Source: a bacterium (GTDB taxonomy: Bacteria; Joyebacterota; Joyebacteria; Joyebacterales; Joyebacteraceae). From it: DNA of 64,000 nucleotides. A program made the position numbers and the translations under genes. The notes beneath the pieces are model-generated. The model saw only the letters and a program-made list of their open reading frames with translations, was not told where the DNA came from and made no database searches. Of this stretch, positions 1-10,312 are shown one piece after another (the first letter of the stretch is position 1; the number at the start of each line of letters is the position of its first letter). The stretch is from contig JALGWI010000002.1 in assembly GCA_025774245.1 (NCBI GenBank), positions 98,648 to 162,647 on the forward strand, written 5' to 3'.

Positions 1-144
1 GCCGTTCCTTCTCGAGTCCCAGCCCACGACGATGTCGCCCCGTGCCATGAGCGCGAACGCGAGTCCGTAACGCCTGGCCACATCGGGCGTGATGTCCTCG
101 CCGACGATTCCTCGGACGCCGGAGACGCTCCTGATGAGACTCAT
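1..144 (-). CDS. phosphoglucosamine/phosphomannomutase family protein, N-terminal fragment
   Basis: Forty-eight codons of a gene that runs off the left edge. The product begins MSLIRSVSGVRGIVGEDITP, the opening of alpha-D-phosphohexomutases such as GlmM and ManB, and continues through ALMARGDIVVGWDSRRNG, where the family has the G-D-T/S-R sugar-phosphate strand. The enzyme would interconvert hexose 1- and 6-phosphates for envelope precursors. The catalytic serine lies beyond the edge, so GlmM cannot be separated from a phosphomannomutase. A strong ribosome site (GGGAGGAG) precedes the ATG at 144. The gene starts 27 bases after the TPR lipoprotein stop and is probably the last visible gene of the dus-led operon. 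Confidence 0.8.
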   Translation of the reverse strand, partial: MSLIRSVSGVRGIVGEDITPDVARRYGLAFALMARGDIVVGWDSRRNG

Positions 145-171
145 GCTCGCTCGACTCCTCCCGTGGTTCGG

Positions 172-2349
172 TCAGGGTGATTGGGCCGGGGCCTCGTCCT
201 GCCCGGGCTCGACGCCCGGCGCGTTGTTCTGGTCGGCGCTGTCGGGCGGCGCCTGCGCGGCGTCTGCCTCGGTGGCGTCCGTCTCCACGGTGGGCGTCTC
301 CGCGGCGTCCACCTCAGCGGAGGCTGGCTCCGACTGCTCGTTCGTCGGGGGCGGCTCGTCCGGAGGCTCCTCCTGCGTCGCCTGCTCGACCGGCGGCTCC
401 AGGCTCTCGGGAGCCGCGTCGGCGTCAGCGCCGTCGATCCCGCCTTCAACGCCACCCTCGATCCCACCTTCAACGCCACCCTCGACGCCACCTTCGACGG
501 CGTCCTCGGTCCCGCCCTCCGCGTCCACTTCGACGGGCGGCCCGGCGGAAGGAGGCCCTTCCGTCGCGGCTGCCTCCACCGCGGCCGCCTTCGTCGCGGC
601 GCTCTCCACTCCGAGGCCGGTCATCGGCGGCCCGACCAGCGGGATCGGCTCGATGCCGAGCCGCTCGCGCGCGGCGTTGGCCTGCTCGGTGCGCGGGAAC
701 CTGCCGATCACACCCCGGTACCAGTTGAGCGCGGCGGCGGTATCGCCGACGGCGGTCTCGAGCGCCCAGGCGACGGCGAGCCCCGCCCTCGGTGCGGCCT
801 CGCTCGTCGGGTAGTCCTCCACGACCTTCTTGTACTGAACGAGCGCCTTGTCGACGTTCTCGATCCGGAAGAGGTAGATCTCGCCCAGATGGAAGTACGC
901 GTCGGCGATCTCCTCATCCGGGGGGCCGGTCGCGCGGGGCTCTGCCCTCGCATCCGGCGGGCGTTCCGTCTGCGCGGGATCGGGTCGGCCGGGCTCGCCA
1001 CCCTGCTGACCTTCGGGACCGGCCATTCCGGGCAAAGGGTCGACACCGGCCGCGGCGAGGGAATCGGGCGGCCCGGTCTCAACGCCCTCCCCGGTCGGGG
1101 GCGAGAGCGCCGTCACGTGCGCCGTGTCGACGATCGAAGTGGCAGCTCCGGAGGAGTCCGCCGCCGCTCCCGGTCCCTCGCCCGTCCCTTCGGTCACGCC
1201 TGGCTCGGCGGTCTCCTCTGCCTCCGAGGCGGCCTCGCCCGCAGCCGCCGTGGCCGCGACCGACGTTCCTCGCTCTATGGTCGCTATGAAGCGTTTCATC
1301 GCCTCGACGTCACGGGCGGCCTGGGTCGCGATCTCGCCGGCCTCGCTCCGCGGGGCCTCCTCCCGCGCCTTCTCGAACGACGCCAGGGCCTCGTCGAGCG
1401 ACTCCAGCCAGTCGCGATGGATCAGGCCGATCCTGTAGTGGGCCGCGGCCGAGGCGTCCGATCTCGGGTGGCCGAGATAGACCCCCTCGTACGTCGAGAT
1501 CGCCTTCTCGAGATCGCCGAGCTCCTCGTACCCTCGCGCCTTGAGAAGGAGGATTCGATCCAGGTTATCCTGATCGATGGTCCGACGCTCGAGATCTTCG
1601 AGGATGACGAGCCCCTCCTCGATGTCGCCCGGGGTGAGTTTGACCTCCGAGAGCTTGAGCCTCGCCTCGAAGAGAAGCTGGCCCACCGCGTCCTCGTCGG
1701 CGACGGCCGCGTAGTGGCGAGCCGAGTCGAGGTACCGCTCGAGCGCCAGGTAGCACTCCGCGGCGCTGAAGTGGATCTCGGCGGCCCGGTCGCTGTCGGG
1801 GAAGCGCTCGAGCGCCTCCGTGTAGACCGCGGCCGCTTCCTCGTAGAGTTCCCTCTCCTTGAGACCCTCGCCGATCAGAAAGAGCGCGTCGTCGGAGAGA
1901 TCGTGAGGCGGATCGGCGTTGGCCAGATCCTCGAGGAGGCTCTCGGCCGAGATGGTGCTGCCCTTGGCCACCATGACGGCGGCGAGCATGTACTCGGCCT
2001 CGGGTCTGAGCTCGCTGTTCGGGTGGACGGCGAGGAACTCCGTGAGCTTGGACTCCGCGCTCTCGTACTTGCCCTGGTAGTAGAGCGAGCTTCCTATGAG
2101 CAGGTACGCGTCGTCGGCCCAGCTCGTGTCGGCGTGCTTGCGGAGCACGACCCCGCTCTTCTCGATCGCGCGCTCGTAGAGCTCAATCTCCTGGGCGCCC
2201 GGCTCGGAGTCGGGAGGGCGTTCCTCCCGGAGGGTCGCGGCCTCCTCGGCGGCGAGCTCGGCGTTGTGGAAGGTGTTGTAGTACACGCAGCTCTGTGAGG
2301 AGATGAGCGCGAGGGAGATGAGAAGGAGAACGGGGGATCTCTTCAACAC
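172..2349 (-). CDS. TPR-repeat lipoprotein with acidic low-complexity tail
   Basis: The 725-residue product begins with a lipoprotein signal (hydrophobic residues 6-17, then SSQSC with Cys 21), so it should be anchored in an envelope membrane. Residues about 45-350 are tetratricopeptide repeats of the BamD/YbgF type, with repeated A-x-x-x-Y-P-x-S units. A Gly/Ala/Glu/Pro-rich spacer of about 110 residues follows, then one more TPR pair near 480-560 (YFHLGEIYLF, VVEDYPTSEAAPRAG), and a disordered acidic tail with GGVEGGIEGG repeats. The start is GTG, and an AGGAG lies about 12 nt upstream, which is long. It is likely a scaffold for envelope complexes; no enzymatic motif is visible. It follows pyrR by 70 bases. 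Confidence 0.75.
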   Translation of the reverse strand: MLKRSPVLLLISLALISSQSCVYYNTFHNAELAAEEAATLREERPPDSEPGAQEIELYERAIEKSGVVLRKHADTSWADDAYLLIGSSLYYQGKYESAESKLTEFLAVHPNSELRPEAEYMLAAVMVAKGSTISAESLLEDLANADPPHDLSDDALFLIGEGLKERELYEEAAAVYTEALERFPDSDRAAEIHFSAAECYLALERYLDSARHYAAVADEDAVGQLLFEARLKLSEVKLTPGDIEEGLVILEDLERRTIDQDNLDRILLLKARGYEELGDLEKAISTYEGVYLGHPRSDASAAAHYRIGLIHRDWLESLDEALASFEKAREEAPRSEAGEIATQAARDVEAMKRFIATIERGTSVAATAAAGEAASEAEETAEPGVTEGTGEGPGAAADSSGAATSIVDTAHVTALSPPTGEGVETGPPDSLAAAGVDPLPGMAGPEGQQGGEPGRPDPAQTERPPDARAEPRATGPPDEEIADAYFHLGEIYLFRIENVDKALVQYKKVVEDYPTSEAAPRAGLAVAWALETAVGDTAAALNWYRGVIGRFPRTEQANAARERLGIEPIPLVGPPMTGLGVESAATKAAAVEAAATEGPPSAGPPVEVDAEGGTEDAVEGGVEGGVEGGIEGGVEGGIDGADADAAPESLEPPVEQATQEEPPDEPPPTNEQSEPASAEVDAAETPTVETDATEADAAQAPPDSADQNNAPGVEPGQDEAPAQSP
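434..505 (-). repeat. 12-bp tandem repeat, six units, coding GGVE/GGIE
   Basis: Six near-identical 12-bp units alternate in sequence and encode the VEGG/IEGG run in the tail of the TPR lipoprotein. The unit is a multiple of three, so copy-number change would keep the reading frame. Confidence 0.8.
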
Positions 2350-2419
2350 GGGTTCGTCTGACTCCTTCGGAGGTCTGAGCGAGACAGCAGCAGCGGGATC
2401 GGGAGATCCGTTCCAGCTC

Positions 2420-3919
<1,500 letters not shown>

Positions 3920-3923
<4 letters not shown>

Positions 3924-4756
3924 GCGGCACCTCCCCGGCTCCCCGCGAGCACGCCCTCGACGACTTCGCCGACGGTCACGGCCGCCTCCGGGATCGGGTA
4001 TCCGGCCTCGCGGAGCCGCGCCGCGATCTCCATGGCCGAAGGGCGCGCGAGCCCCCATTCCGCCAGACGGTCTGATCGGCGGAAGAGCTCGCCCGGCGAC
4101 CCGTCGAACACCACGCGTCCGCCCGCGAGAACGATCGCCCTCGACGAGAGCGTGATCTCGTCCGGGAACTGCGTGACGTGGATGACCGTCCGCGCCGTGT
4201 CGCGCCCAAGCTCCCGGAGGATCTCCCACACCTCTCGCCGCCCGACGCCGTCGAGGAGCGAGGTCGGCTCGTCGAGAGCGAGGCAGTCGGGGCGCATCGC
4301 GAGCACGGCCGCGATCGCGACGCGCTGCTTCTCGCCACCCGAGAGCCGGTGCGGCGCCCGGTCGCGGAGACGGACGAGGTCGAGTCGCTCGAGCGCCTCC
4401 TCGATCCTCGCCGCGATCTCGCCGGACGGCAGACCCAGGTTCTCCATCCCGAAAGCGAGCTCCCGTTCGACGGTCGTGCTCACGAGCTGGTTGTCCGGGT
4501 TCTGGAAGATGAGGCCGACGCGACGGCGGACCTCCCAGACGTTAGCGGGGTCGCTCGTGTCGAGCCCGTCGACGATGACGCGTCCGCTCGTCGGAAGAAG
4601 GAGGGCGTTCAGGAGCCTGACGAGGCTCGTCTTGCCGGAGCCGCTCGGCCCCACGATCGCGACGGCCTCGCCCTCGCCGATCGTGAGGCTCACGTCGGTG
4701 AGAGCAGCCCGCGCGGCGCCGTCGTAGGTCAGGTTGACGTTCGAGAGTTCGATCAA
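3920..4756 (-). CDS. ecfA1: energy-coupling factor transporter ATPase (EcfA1-like), His-to-Gln switch residue
   Basis: A 278-residue ABC ATPase with Walker A GPSGSGKTS (about 37-45), the ECF Q-loop FQNPDNQLVSTTVERELAFG, signature LSGGEKQR and Walker B CLALDEPTSLLD. After Walker B the H-loop region reads VIHVTQFPDEI, where VTHD-like wording is usual, so the switch histidine appears to be glutamine while EcfA2 keeps it. This would make one of the two ATP sites degenerate. The start is TTG at 4756, giving the canonical MIELSNVNLTY opening; I see no ATG alternative. It lies 30 bases after the LysM-TPR gene. Confidence 0.9.
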
Positions 4757-4786
4757 GCGTCGTCCCCGCTCTCGCTCGTGCCGGTG

Positions 4787-5605
4787 CTATCGGTCCTCTG
4801 CACCCGCGCCCCTCGCCAGCTCCTCGAGCCTCGCGCGCGCCCTGCCCGCCCAGACGCCGTCGGGGAAACGCCTCAGATAGGAATCGAGATGGACGATCGC
4901 CTCTCCCCGCCGCCCGAGCTGGAGCTCCGCGATCGCTCTGGAGTAGTGCGCGTCCTCGAGGTCGGGGTCGATGTCGAGAACCCGCTCGAAGGCCGAGAGG
5001 GCCTGTTCGGTCCGGCCCTCATCGAAGTAGGCCTTCCCGAGCGCGAAGAGGGCGTCGGGATCGTCGGGCCTCAAGGCGGTCGCCCGCTCGAGCGCCGCGG
5101 CCGCGCGCGCCGTGTCGCCCCCCATCAGGAGCACGACGCCCAGGTTGTACCCGGCGTCGAAGAACTGGGGATCGGCCGTGAGTGCCGCGCGAAACTCCTC
5201 CTCGGCTTTCTGGAGGTCGCCGCGCTCGGCGAACGTGGTCCCGCGGTTGTAGAGGATCTTCGCCTCGGTCCTCCGCTTGTAGCGCGACACGTCCTCCTCG
5301 CCGACCGGCACGCGCACGAGGGCGCCCGGGTCCAGCTCGGTGTCCTCGGACACGTCGTTGACCTCGGCGAGGTAGTCGGCGGCTGCCCGGTCGCCGTAGA
5401 AGTCGTCGGCGATCGACGACAGCGTCTCGCCCCCGGAGGCCGGATACGAGATGATCTCGACGGTATCGACGCCGCTTCCGCTCGTGCCCGGATGACCCGC
5501 GCAGCCCGCGAGGAGCACGAGCACGAGGAACGCCGCCAGCGTACGCCAACGCGCCGGCGTGAGAACCGCGTCGCACCGTGTGCCCGGCCGCGTCCTAGCT
5601 TCCAT
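4787..5605 (-). CDS. LysM and TPR domain lipoprotein
   Basis: A 272-residue lipoprotein: hydrophobic residues 22-34 end in LAGC with Cys 35. Residues about 54-100 form a LysM module (YPASGGETLSSIADDFYGD ... LVRVPVG) that would bind peptidoglycan or a related glycan. Residues about 118-260 hold four tetratricopeptide repeats (YNRGTTFAERGDLQKAEEEF, YNLGVVLLMGGDTARAAAAL and so on). It probably bridges the cell wall and a protein complex at the membrane. The start overlaps the end of dus by 11 bases, which suggests translation coupled to dus. Confidence 0.85.
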   Translation of the reverse strand: MEARTRPGTRCDAVLTPARWRTLAAFLVLVLLAGCAGHPGTSGSGVDTVEIISYPASGGETLSSIADDFYGDRAAADYLAEVNDVSEDTELDPGALVRVPVGEEDVSRYKRRTEAKILYNRGTTFAERGDLQKAEEEFRAALTADPQFFDAGYNLGVVLLMGGDTARAAAALERATALRPDDPDALFALGKAYFDEGRTEQALSAFERVLDIDPDLEDAHYSRAIAELQLGRRGEAIVHLDSYLRRFPDGVWAGRARARLEELARGAGAEDR

Positions 5606-6593
5606 CGACGTTCTCCTCTCCTCCCGCTCGTCCCGCCACCGCCAGCGCTCCAGCGAGCCGTGCCCGGACGCGCTCGTGCTCGTCGATCCGCACGAGTTCC
5701 GCCCGGAGCCGCGACGCTCCAGGGAAGCCGCGGAAGTACGCGACGAGGTGCTTCCTCATCTCGAAGACGCCACGCTTCTCACCCTTCTCCTCGATCATGA
5801 GATCGGCGTGCCGCATGGCGAGTTCGATCCGGTCCGCGAGAGACGGCGGCGTGGAAGCGTTGCCGGTCGCCTCGAGATCGCGCGACTGCCCGAAGATCCA
5901 CGGGTTCCCGACCGCCGCGCGGCCGATCATCACGGCGTCGCACGACGTCTCGCTCATCATTCTGAGGGCATCCTCGGGCGAGCGGACGTCGCCGCTTCCG
6001 ATCACCGGAATGCCGAGCTCCGCCTTGACGGCGCGGACGATCGACCAGTCGGCAGACCCCGTGAACCCCTGGGCCCTCGTCCTCGGGTGGACGGCAACGG
6101 CCGCGACGCCCCGGGCCTCGACCGTCCGGGCCGCCTCGACGGCGTTCGGGGAGTCGACGTCCCACCCGCTCCTGATCTTCACCGTCACGGGGAGATCGCT
6201 GGCCTCGACCACGGCCGACGCGATCTCGGCCAGGAGCCCCAGGTCGCGCATGAGGGCCGATCCGGCGCCCGACTTCACGACCTTCTTCGCGGGACACCCG
6301 GCGTTCAGGTCGATGACGTCGGGCCCCATGGCCGCGGCGGCGGCGGCGGCCCGGGCCATGCTCTCGGGCCGCGCCCCGAAGATCTGGAAGGCGATCGGGC
6401 GTTCCTCCTCGCGGAACCGCAGGAGGGCGAGCGTCTTCTCGCCGCCCCGCACGATCCCCTCGGCGCTCACCATCTCCGTCCAGACCATCGACGCGCCGGC
6501 GCGCCGGCACAGGAGCCTCATCGGGCTGTCCGTGATGCCGGCCAGGGGCGCCAGGAGGAACCTGCCGTCGAGCGCCACTCCCCCGATTGTCAT
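5595..6593 (-). CDS. dusB: tRNA-dihydrouridine synthase
   Basis: A 332-residue flavoenzyme of the Dus/NifR3 family, which reduces uridines in the tRNA D-loop with NADPH. Visible features are the FMN barrel start LLAPLAGITDSPMR, the MVSAEG strand, DLNAGCPAKKVVKSGAGSAL with the catalytic Cys, KIRSGWD, HPRTRAQGFTG and the phosphate-binding IGRAAVGNPWIF. The ATG at 6593 fits homologues. It has no Shine-Dalgarno, but an excellent promoter places the transcription start at or next to its A, so the mRNA is probably leaderless. The TTG at 6629 lies inside the -35 box and cannot be the start. It heads an operon reaching to the left edge. The DusB subtype is inferred from overall wording. Confidence 0.92.
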   Translation of the reverse strand: MTIGGVALDGRFLLAPLAGITDSPMRLLCRRAGASMVWTEMVSAEGIVRGGEKTLALLRFREEERPIAFQIFGARPESMARAAAAAAAMGPDVIDLNAGCPAKKVVKSGAGSALMRDLGLLAEIASAVVEASDLPVTVKIRSGWDVDSPNAVEAARTVEARGVAAVAVHPRTRAQGFTGSADWSIVRAVKAELGIPVIGSGDVRSPEDALRMMSETSCDAVMIGRAAVGNPWIFGQSRDLEATGNASTPPSLADRIELAMRHADLMIEEKGEKRGVFEMRKHLVAYFRGFPGASRLRAELVRIDEHERVRARLAGALAVAGRAGGEENVDGS

Positions 6594-6599
6594 GGCCGC

Positions 6600-6629
6600 A
6601 GTATAGGGGCCTGTGCTTCGGGCCGTCAA
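6600..6629 (-). promoter_or_regulatory. sigma70-type promoter of dus (leaderless transcript)
   Basis: TTGACG (6629-6624), an 18-bp spacer and TATACT (6605-6600). Transcription would start six or seven bases further on, at the A of the dus ATG (6593). It lies directly after the ctpA terminator. Confidence 0.75.
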
Positions 6630-6684
6630 GGAACCCCCTCTGGCCCTGCCCGCGCCCTCCGTCGCGCGTCCGAGCGGGCGGGGG

Positions 6685-6719
6685 AAAAAGCAGGGGCGGC
6701 GCAGCCTGTGCGCCGCCCC
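6685..6719 (-). terminator. intrinsic terminator after ctpA
   Basis: A perfect 11-bp GC-rich stem (GGGGCGGCGCA with its complement, 5-nt loop) is followed on the minus strand by TGCTTTTT. It ends the tmk-ctpA transcript. Confidence 0.85.
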
Positions 6720-6750
6720 GATACGATGTGGCGTTTCGCCGGAAGGGCCG

Positions 6751-8343
6751 CTAGTCGACGGCGACCGGCTCGTAGGATTCCGCGAGCGAGAAGAGATCGT
6801 CGAGCGTCGTCGCCTCGCGCGCCAGCTCGGCGGTGCGGGTCACCTGTCCGTCGCCCTCCGCCGCGATCCTGTACGCGATCTCGCGGCTCTCGTACTTCCT
6901 GGCCAGGTCGCGCCGGATCGAGAGCTCGGCGTCGGATCGCACCTCCTCGAGGTCGCTCCGCTCGTACTCGAACTCGTCCTCGACGAGGAAGTCAAGGAAC
7001 GCGTTCCACAGACGATCGTCGACGGCGAAATCGGCCGGAGGCTCAGGATGGTCGGCCGCGTAGGAGATCGCGAACTCGAAGAACTCCTCACGACGCTCGA
7101 GGTCGACGACGAGATCGGGCCTCCGGATGGCCTCGATCTCGATGTCGGGCGTGACGCCACCGCCGCCGTAGACGATCCGCCCCGCCGCGGTGTGATACTC
7201 CGGCTTCTCGACCTCGACCTCCTCGCCCTCCTCACCCTCCGCCAGCTCCTCCTCGTCCGTGTCCCACCGCTCCGGCTTCTCGATGAGCCGACCGCTCGCG
7301 ATGTACCACTTGGCGGTCGTGAGCTTCATCGCGCATTCCTTCGTGAGCGGCCTCAGGCGCATGAGCGTCTGCACCGACCCCTTGCCGAAGCTCGTGGTCC
7401 CGACGACGATGCCGCGGTCCCAGTCCTGGATCGCGCCGGCGAGAATCTCCGACGCGCTCGCGCTCCCGCCGTTGATGAGCACGAGGATCGGGAAGTCCCT
7501 CTCGTACCGCGCGGCGGTCCGCGCGTGGTAGTCGACGTTCTGCCCCTTGAGCCGACCCTTCGTGCTCACGACGAGTTCGCCACGATCGAGGAAGATGTCG
7601 CTCACGTCGACCGCCTGCGACAGGAGACCGCCGGGGTTGCTCCGAAGGTCGAGGACGAGGCTCTTCATTCCCTGGTCCTCGAGCGCCGACAGCGCCTCCC
7701 TGATCTCGTCGGCCGTCGTCCGCGAGAAACGGGAGACGCGAACGTACCCGACGCCGTCGTCGACCATGAACGAGTACGGAACGCTGTCGATCTTGATGAT
7801 GTCGCGCGTGACGGTGTAGTCGAGGAGGTCCTCGACGCCCTCCCGCAGGATCGTGATCGTGACCTCCGTGCCGGGCTCGCCGCGGAGGAGCTTGATCGCT
7901 CCGTCGACCGTGATCCCGCGGGTCGTCTCGCCTTCGATCCTGACGATCCTGTCGCCGGACTGGATTCCCAGATCGTAGGCGGGCGTTCCCTCGATGGGAC
8001 TCACGACCGTGAGGACGCCGTCGCGGACGGTGATCTGGATCCCGAGCCCCCCGAACTCACCCTCGGTCACCACCTGGAAATCGCTGAAGTCCTTCTCGTC
8101 GAGGAAGACCGAGTACGGATCGAGCGAGGAGAGCATCCCCCGGATCGCGCCGTACATGAGGTCCTTGGCGTCCACCTCCTCGACGTAGGCCCCCTCGATC
8201 TTGGCGAGCGAGTCGTTGAAGAGGTCGAGATACGTGTAGAGGTCCTTCCCCGCGCTCACCCTCTCGACGGCCCAGCCGCCGAGGACGATCCCGATGATGA
8301 GCGCCGTGAGGACAGGTGCGAATCGCCTGAATCTCCGTGTCAT
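6751..8343 (-). CDS. ctpA: S41 family C-terminal processing peptidase
   Basis: A 530-residue periplasmic serine protease anchored by one N-terminal membrane segment (about 10-27). It has the N-terminal S41 helix region (SSLDPYSVFLDEKDF), a PDZ domain (about 100-175, IQSGDRIVRIEGE) and the catalytic core. The core includes DLRSNPGGLL, the nucleophile in NGGSASASEILAGA and the lysine base in TSFGKGSVQT. CtpA-type enzymes trim C-termini of envelope proteins. An acidic run of Glu residues (about 362-378) sits within the C-terminal third, and about 100 residues extend past the usual core. The start overlaps the tmk stop by 4 bp (ATGA). Confidence 0.93.
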   Translation of the reverse strand: MTRRFRRFAPVLTALIIGIVLGGWAVERVSAGKDLYTYLDLFNDSLAKIEGAYVEEVDAKDLMYGAIRGMLSSLDPYSVFLDEKDFSDFQVVTEGEFGGLGIQITVRDGVLTVVSPIEGTPAYDLGIQSGDRIVRIEGETTRGITVDGAIKLLRGEPGTEVTITILREGVEDLLDYTVTRDIIKIDSVPYSFMVDDGVGYVRVSRFSRTTADEIREALSALEDQGMKSLVLDLRSNPGGLLSQAVDVSDIFLDRGELVVSTKGRLKGQNVDYHARTAARYERDFPILVLINGGSASASEILAGAIQDWDRGIVVGTTSFGKGSVQTLMRLRPLTKECAMKLTTAKWYIASGRLIEKPERWDTDEEELAEGEEGEEVEVEKPEYHTAAGRIVYGGGGVTPDIEIEAIRRPDLVVDLERREEFFEFAISYAADHPEPPADFAVDDRLWNAFLDFLVEDEFEYERSDLEEVRSDAELSIRRDLARKYESREIAYRIAAEGDGQVTRTAELAREATTLDDLFSLAESYEPVAVD

Positions 8344-9020
8344 GTCTGCCTTCCTCGTTGTTCGCTCTCGGGAGCGAGGAACTCGTCGATCCTGCTGACG
8401 ATGATTGCGGTGATCTCGTCCTTCGCGAGGCGCGCATCGATCGTGACGTACCTGAAAGGGTCTCGGTCGGCCGCCTGGAGATAGGCCTCCCGGACCCTCT
8501 CGTGAAACTCGAGCGCCTCGCTCTCGATCCTGTCTCGTCCGTCGGGCCGGCCGCCAGAGCGCTCGACCAGCCTCTCGAGTCCCTCCTCGGGATCGAGGTC
8601 GAGGAGGAAGGTCACATCTGGTTTGACGCCGTGTGTGGCCACATGGTTCAACGATTCGACAAGTTCGACGCCGAGCTTCCGTCCCCCTCCCTGGTAGGCC
8701 ACGCTGGCGTCCCCGTAGCGGTCGGATATCACGACCACCCCCCGCTCGAGGCCGGGCGCGACCACCCGGGCGACGTGCTCGGCACGGGACGCAAGATAGA
8801 GGAAGAGCTCGGTCTCGGGCAGCATCCCGGCCTGCCCGTGGTCGAGGAGGATGGCGCGGAGGTCCTCGCCGAGCGGGGTCCCGCCAGGTTCGCGGCTGAC
8901 GATCACGGGAACGCCCCGCGCTTCGAGGTGCAAGGCCAGGGCCGCGACCTGCGTCGATTTCCCGCAGCCCTCCACTCCCTCGAAGGTAACGAAGAGGCCC
9001 ATGAGATCGCTCGTCGGCAT
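8340..9020 (-). CDS. tmk: thymidylate kinase
   Basis: A 226-residue dTMP kinase that makes dTDP for DNA synthesis. The P-loop reads FEGVEGCGKST (about 13-23). The DR-x motif is REPGGTPLGE, followed by the substrate segment SDRYGDASVAYQGGGRKL and the lid region ERSGGRPDGRDRIE. Start codons at 9020 and 9002 are both possible; 9020 has a GGAG 8 bases upstream and is preferred. It is coupled to ctpA by a 4-bp overlap, an unusual pairing. No clear promoter is visible upstream; the 109-bp gap to the inositol phosphate synthase stop holds a large hairpin. Confidence 0.93.
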   Translation of the reverse strand: MPTSDLMGLFVTFEGVEGCGKSTQVAALALHLEARGVPVIVSREPGGTPLGEDLRAILLDHGQAGMLPETELFLYLASRAEHVARVVAPGLERGVVVISDRYGDASVAYQGGGRKLGVELVESLNHVATHGVKPDVTFLLDLDPEEGLERLVERSGGRPDGRDRIESEALEFHERVREAYLQAADRDPFRYVTIDARLAKDEITAIIVSRIDEFLAPESEQRGRQT

Positions 9021-9046
9021 CGCGTGCTCCGCTCGGGTCCGATGCG

Positions 9047-9075
9047 CCTCAGGCCGGGCACGGCCCGGCCTGAGG
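9047..9075 (-). terminator. 13-bp hairpin between ino1 and tmk, no T-tract
   Basis: A perfect 13-bp stem (CCTCAGGCCGGGC and complement, 3-nt loop ACG) lies between the ino1 stop and the tmk start. No T-run follows on either strand, so termination is uncertain; it could instead protect mRNA ends. Confidence 0.45.
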
Positions 9076-9129
9076 GATCACAGGTCTTGACGGCGCGTGT
9101 CCTGGCCGTCCGTGAGGCGAAGGAGAACG

Positions 9130-10275
9130 CTACGAGCCGGACAGCTCCTCGACGAGTTTCTCGTCGGCGACTCCCTCCGCGACCGCTCGCGGCTTCGAGT
9201 GCTCCTCGATGAACTCCTCCGTCATCCGCCTTGCGTCGTCGTCCCGGTACTGCGTCGGCGGCGACTTGAAGAAGTAGGAGGACGGGGCATCGATCGCGCC
9301 CGAGAGCCCGCTGTCGAGGGCGAGCTTCATGCAGCGCACGGCGTCGATCATGACGCCGGCGGAGTTCGGCGAGTCCCAGACCTCGAGTTTCATCTCGGCG
9401 TTCAGGGGGACGTCCCCGAACGTCGTCCCCTCCATCCGGATGTAGGCCCACTTCCTGTCGGTGAGCCACGGGACGTAGTCGGACGGGCCGATGTGCACGT
9501 TGTCCTTGCCGATGTCGTAGTCGAGCTGAGACGTCACGGCGTTCGTCTTCGAGATCTTCTTCGACTCGAGTCGCGAGCGCTCGAGCATGTTCAGGAAGTC
9601 GGTGTTGCCGCCGACGTTCAGCTGGCTCGTCCGCTCCAGTTTGACGCCGCGATCGAGGAAGAGCCTCGTCATGACGCGGTGGACGATCGTCGCGCCGACC
9701 TGCGACTTGACGTCGTCGCCCATCACCGGAAGCCCCTTCTTCTCGAAGCGCTGCTGCCAGTAGCGCTCCCGGGCGATGAAGACGGGGATGCCGTTCACGA
9801 AGCCGCACCCCGCCTCGAGGATCTGCTCGACGTACCACTTCGTCGCTTCCTCGCTCCCCACGGGGAGGAAACTGACGACGACGTCGGTCTTCGTGTCCTT
9901 CAGGAGCTCGATGATGTCCTCGGTCGGGCCGGGCGCCTTCTCGATAATCTCCGACAGGTACTTCCCCAGGCCGTCGTGCGTCATGCCCCTCGCCACACGC
10001 ACACCCAGCCTCGGCACGTCGCTGAACTTGTAGGTGTTGTTCGGCTCGGTGAAGATCGCCTCGGACACGTCCTTGCCGACCTTGTTCTTGTCGATGTCGA
10101 TCGCCGCCGAGAACTCGACGTCACCGATGTGGTAGCCGCCGAGATTCACGTGCATGAGTCCCGGCACGAAGTCGTCGCAGGCGGCGTTCTTGTAGTACTC
10201 GACGCCCTGGACGAGCGACGAGGCGCAGTTGCCGACCCCGATGATCGCGACCCTCACCTTCTTGTCTCTGGCCAT
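9130..10275 (-). CDS. ino1: myo-inositol-1-phosphate synthase
   Basis: A 381-residue protein of the short (actinobacterial/archaeal/Thermotoga-type) MIPS class, which converts glucose 6-phosphate to 1D-myo-inositol 3-phosphate with NAD. Visible blocks are the Rossmann start [57 protein letters not shown] and the lysines of KKISKTNAV. The ATG at 10275 (MARDKKVR) is chosen over an upstream frame that overlaps the previous gene. It follows the CDP-alcohol phosphotransferase by 37 bases, consistent with both feeding phosphatidylinositol-phosphate synthesis. Confidence 0.95.
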   Translation of the reverse strand: MARDKKVRVAIIGVGNCASSLVQGVEYYKNAACDDFVPGLMHVNLGGYHIGDVEFSAAIDIDKNKVGKDVSEAIFTEPNNTYKFSDVPRLGVRVARGMTHDGLGKYLSEIIEKAPGPTEDIIELLKDTKTDVVVSFLPVGSEEATKWYVEQILEAGCGFVNGIPVFIARERYWQQRFEKKGLPVMGDDVKSQVGATIVHRVMTRLFLDRGVKLERTSQLNVGGNTDFLNMLERSRLESKKISKTNAVTSQLDYDIGKDNVHIGPSDYVPWLTDRKWAYIRMEGTTFGDVPLNAEMKLEVWDSPNSAGVMIDAVRCMKLALDSGLSGAIDAPSSYFFKSPPTQYRDDDARRMTEEFIEEHSKPRAVAEGVADEKLVEELSGS

Positions 10276-10312
10276 GGATGTAACCCCCGGAAGGACCTTG
10301 ACGCCGGCGGCC

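Noticed and set aside
434-505. Short regularly spaced repeats as a possible CRISPR array
   Set aside because: Units are 12 bp, contiguous and in frame inside a gene; there are no spacers and no cas genes.
181-2298. Plus-strand open frame of about 700 codons opposite the TPR lipoprotein
   Set aside because: Arg/Gly/Leu-rich shadow of the real gene, with no ribosome site or motif.
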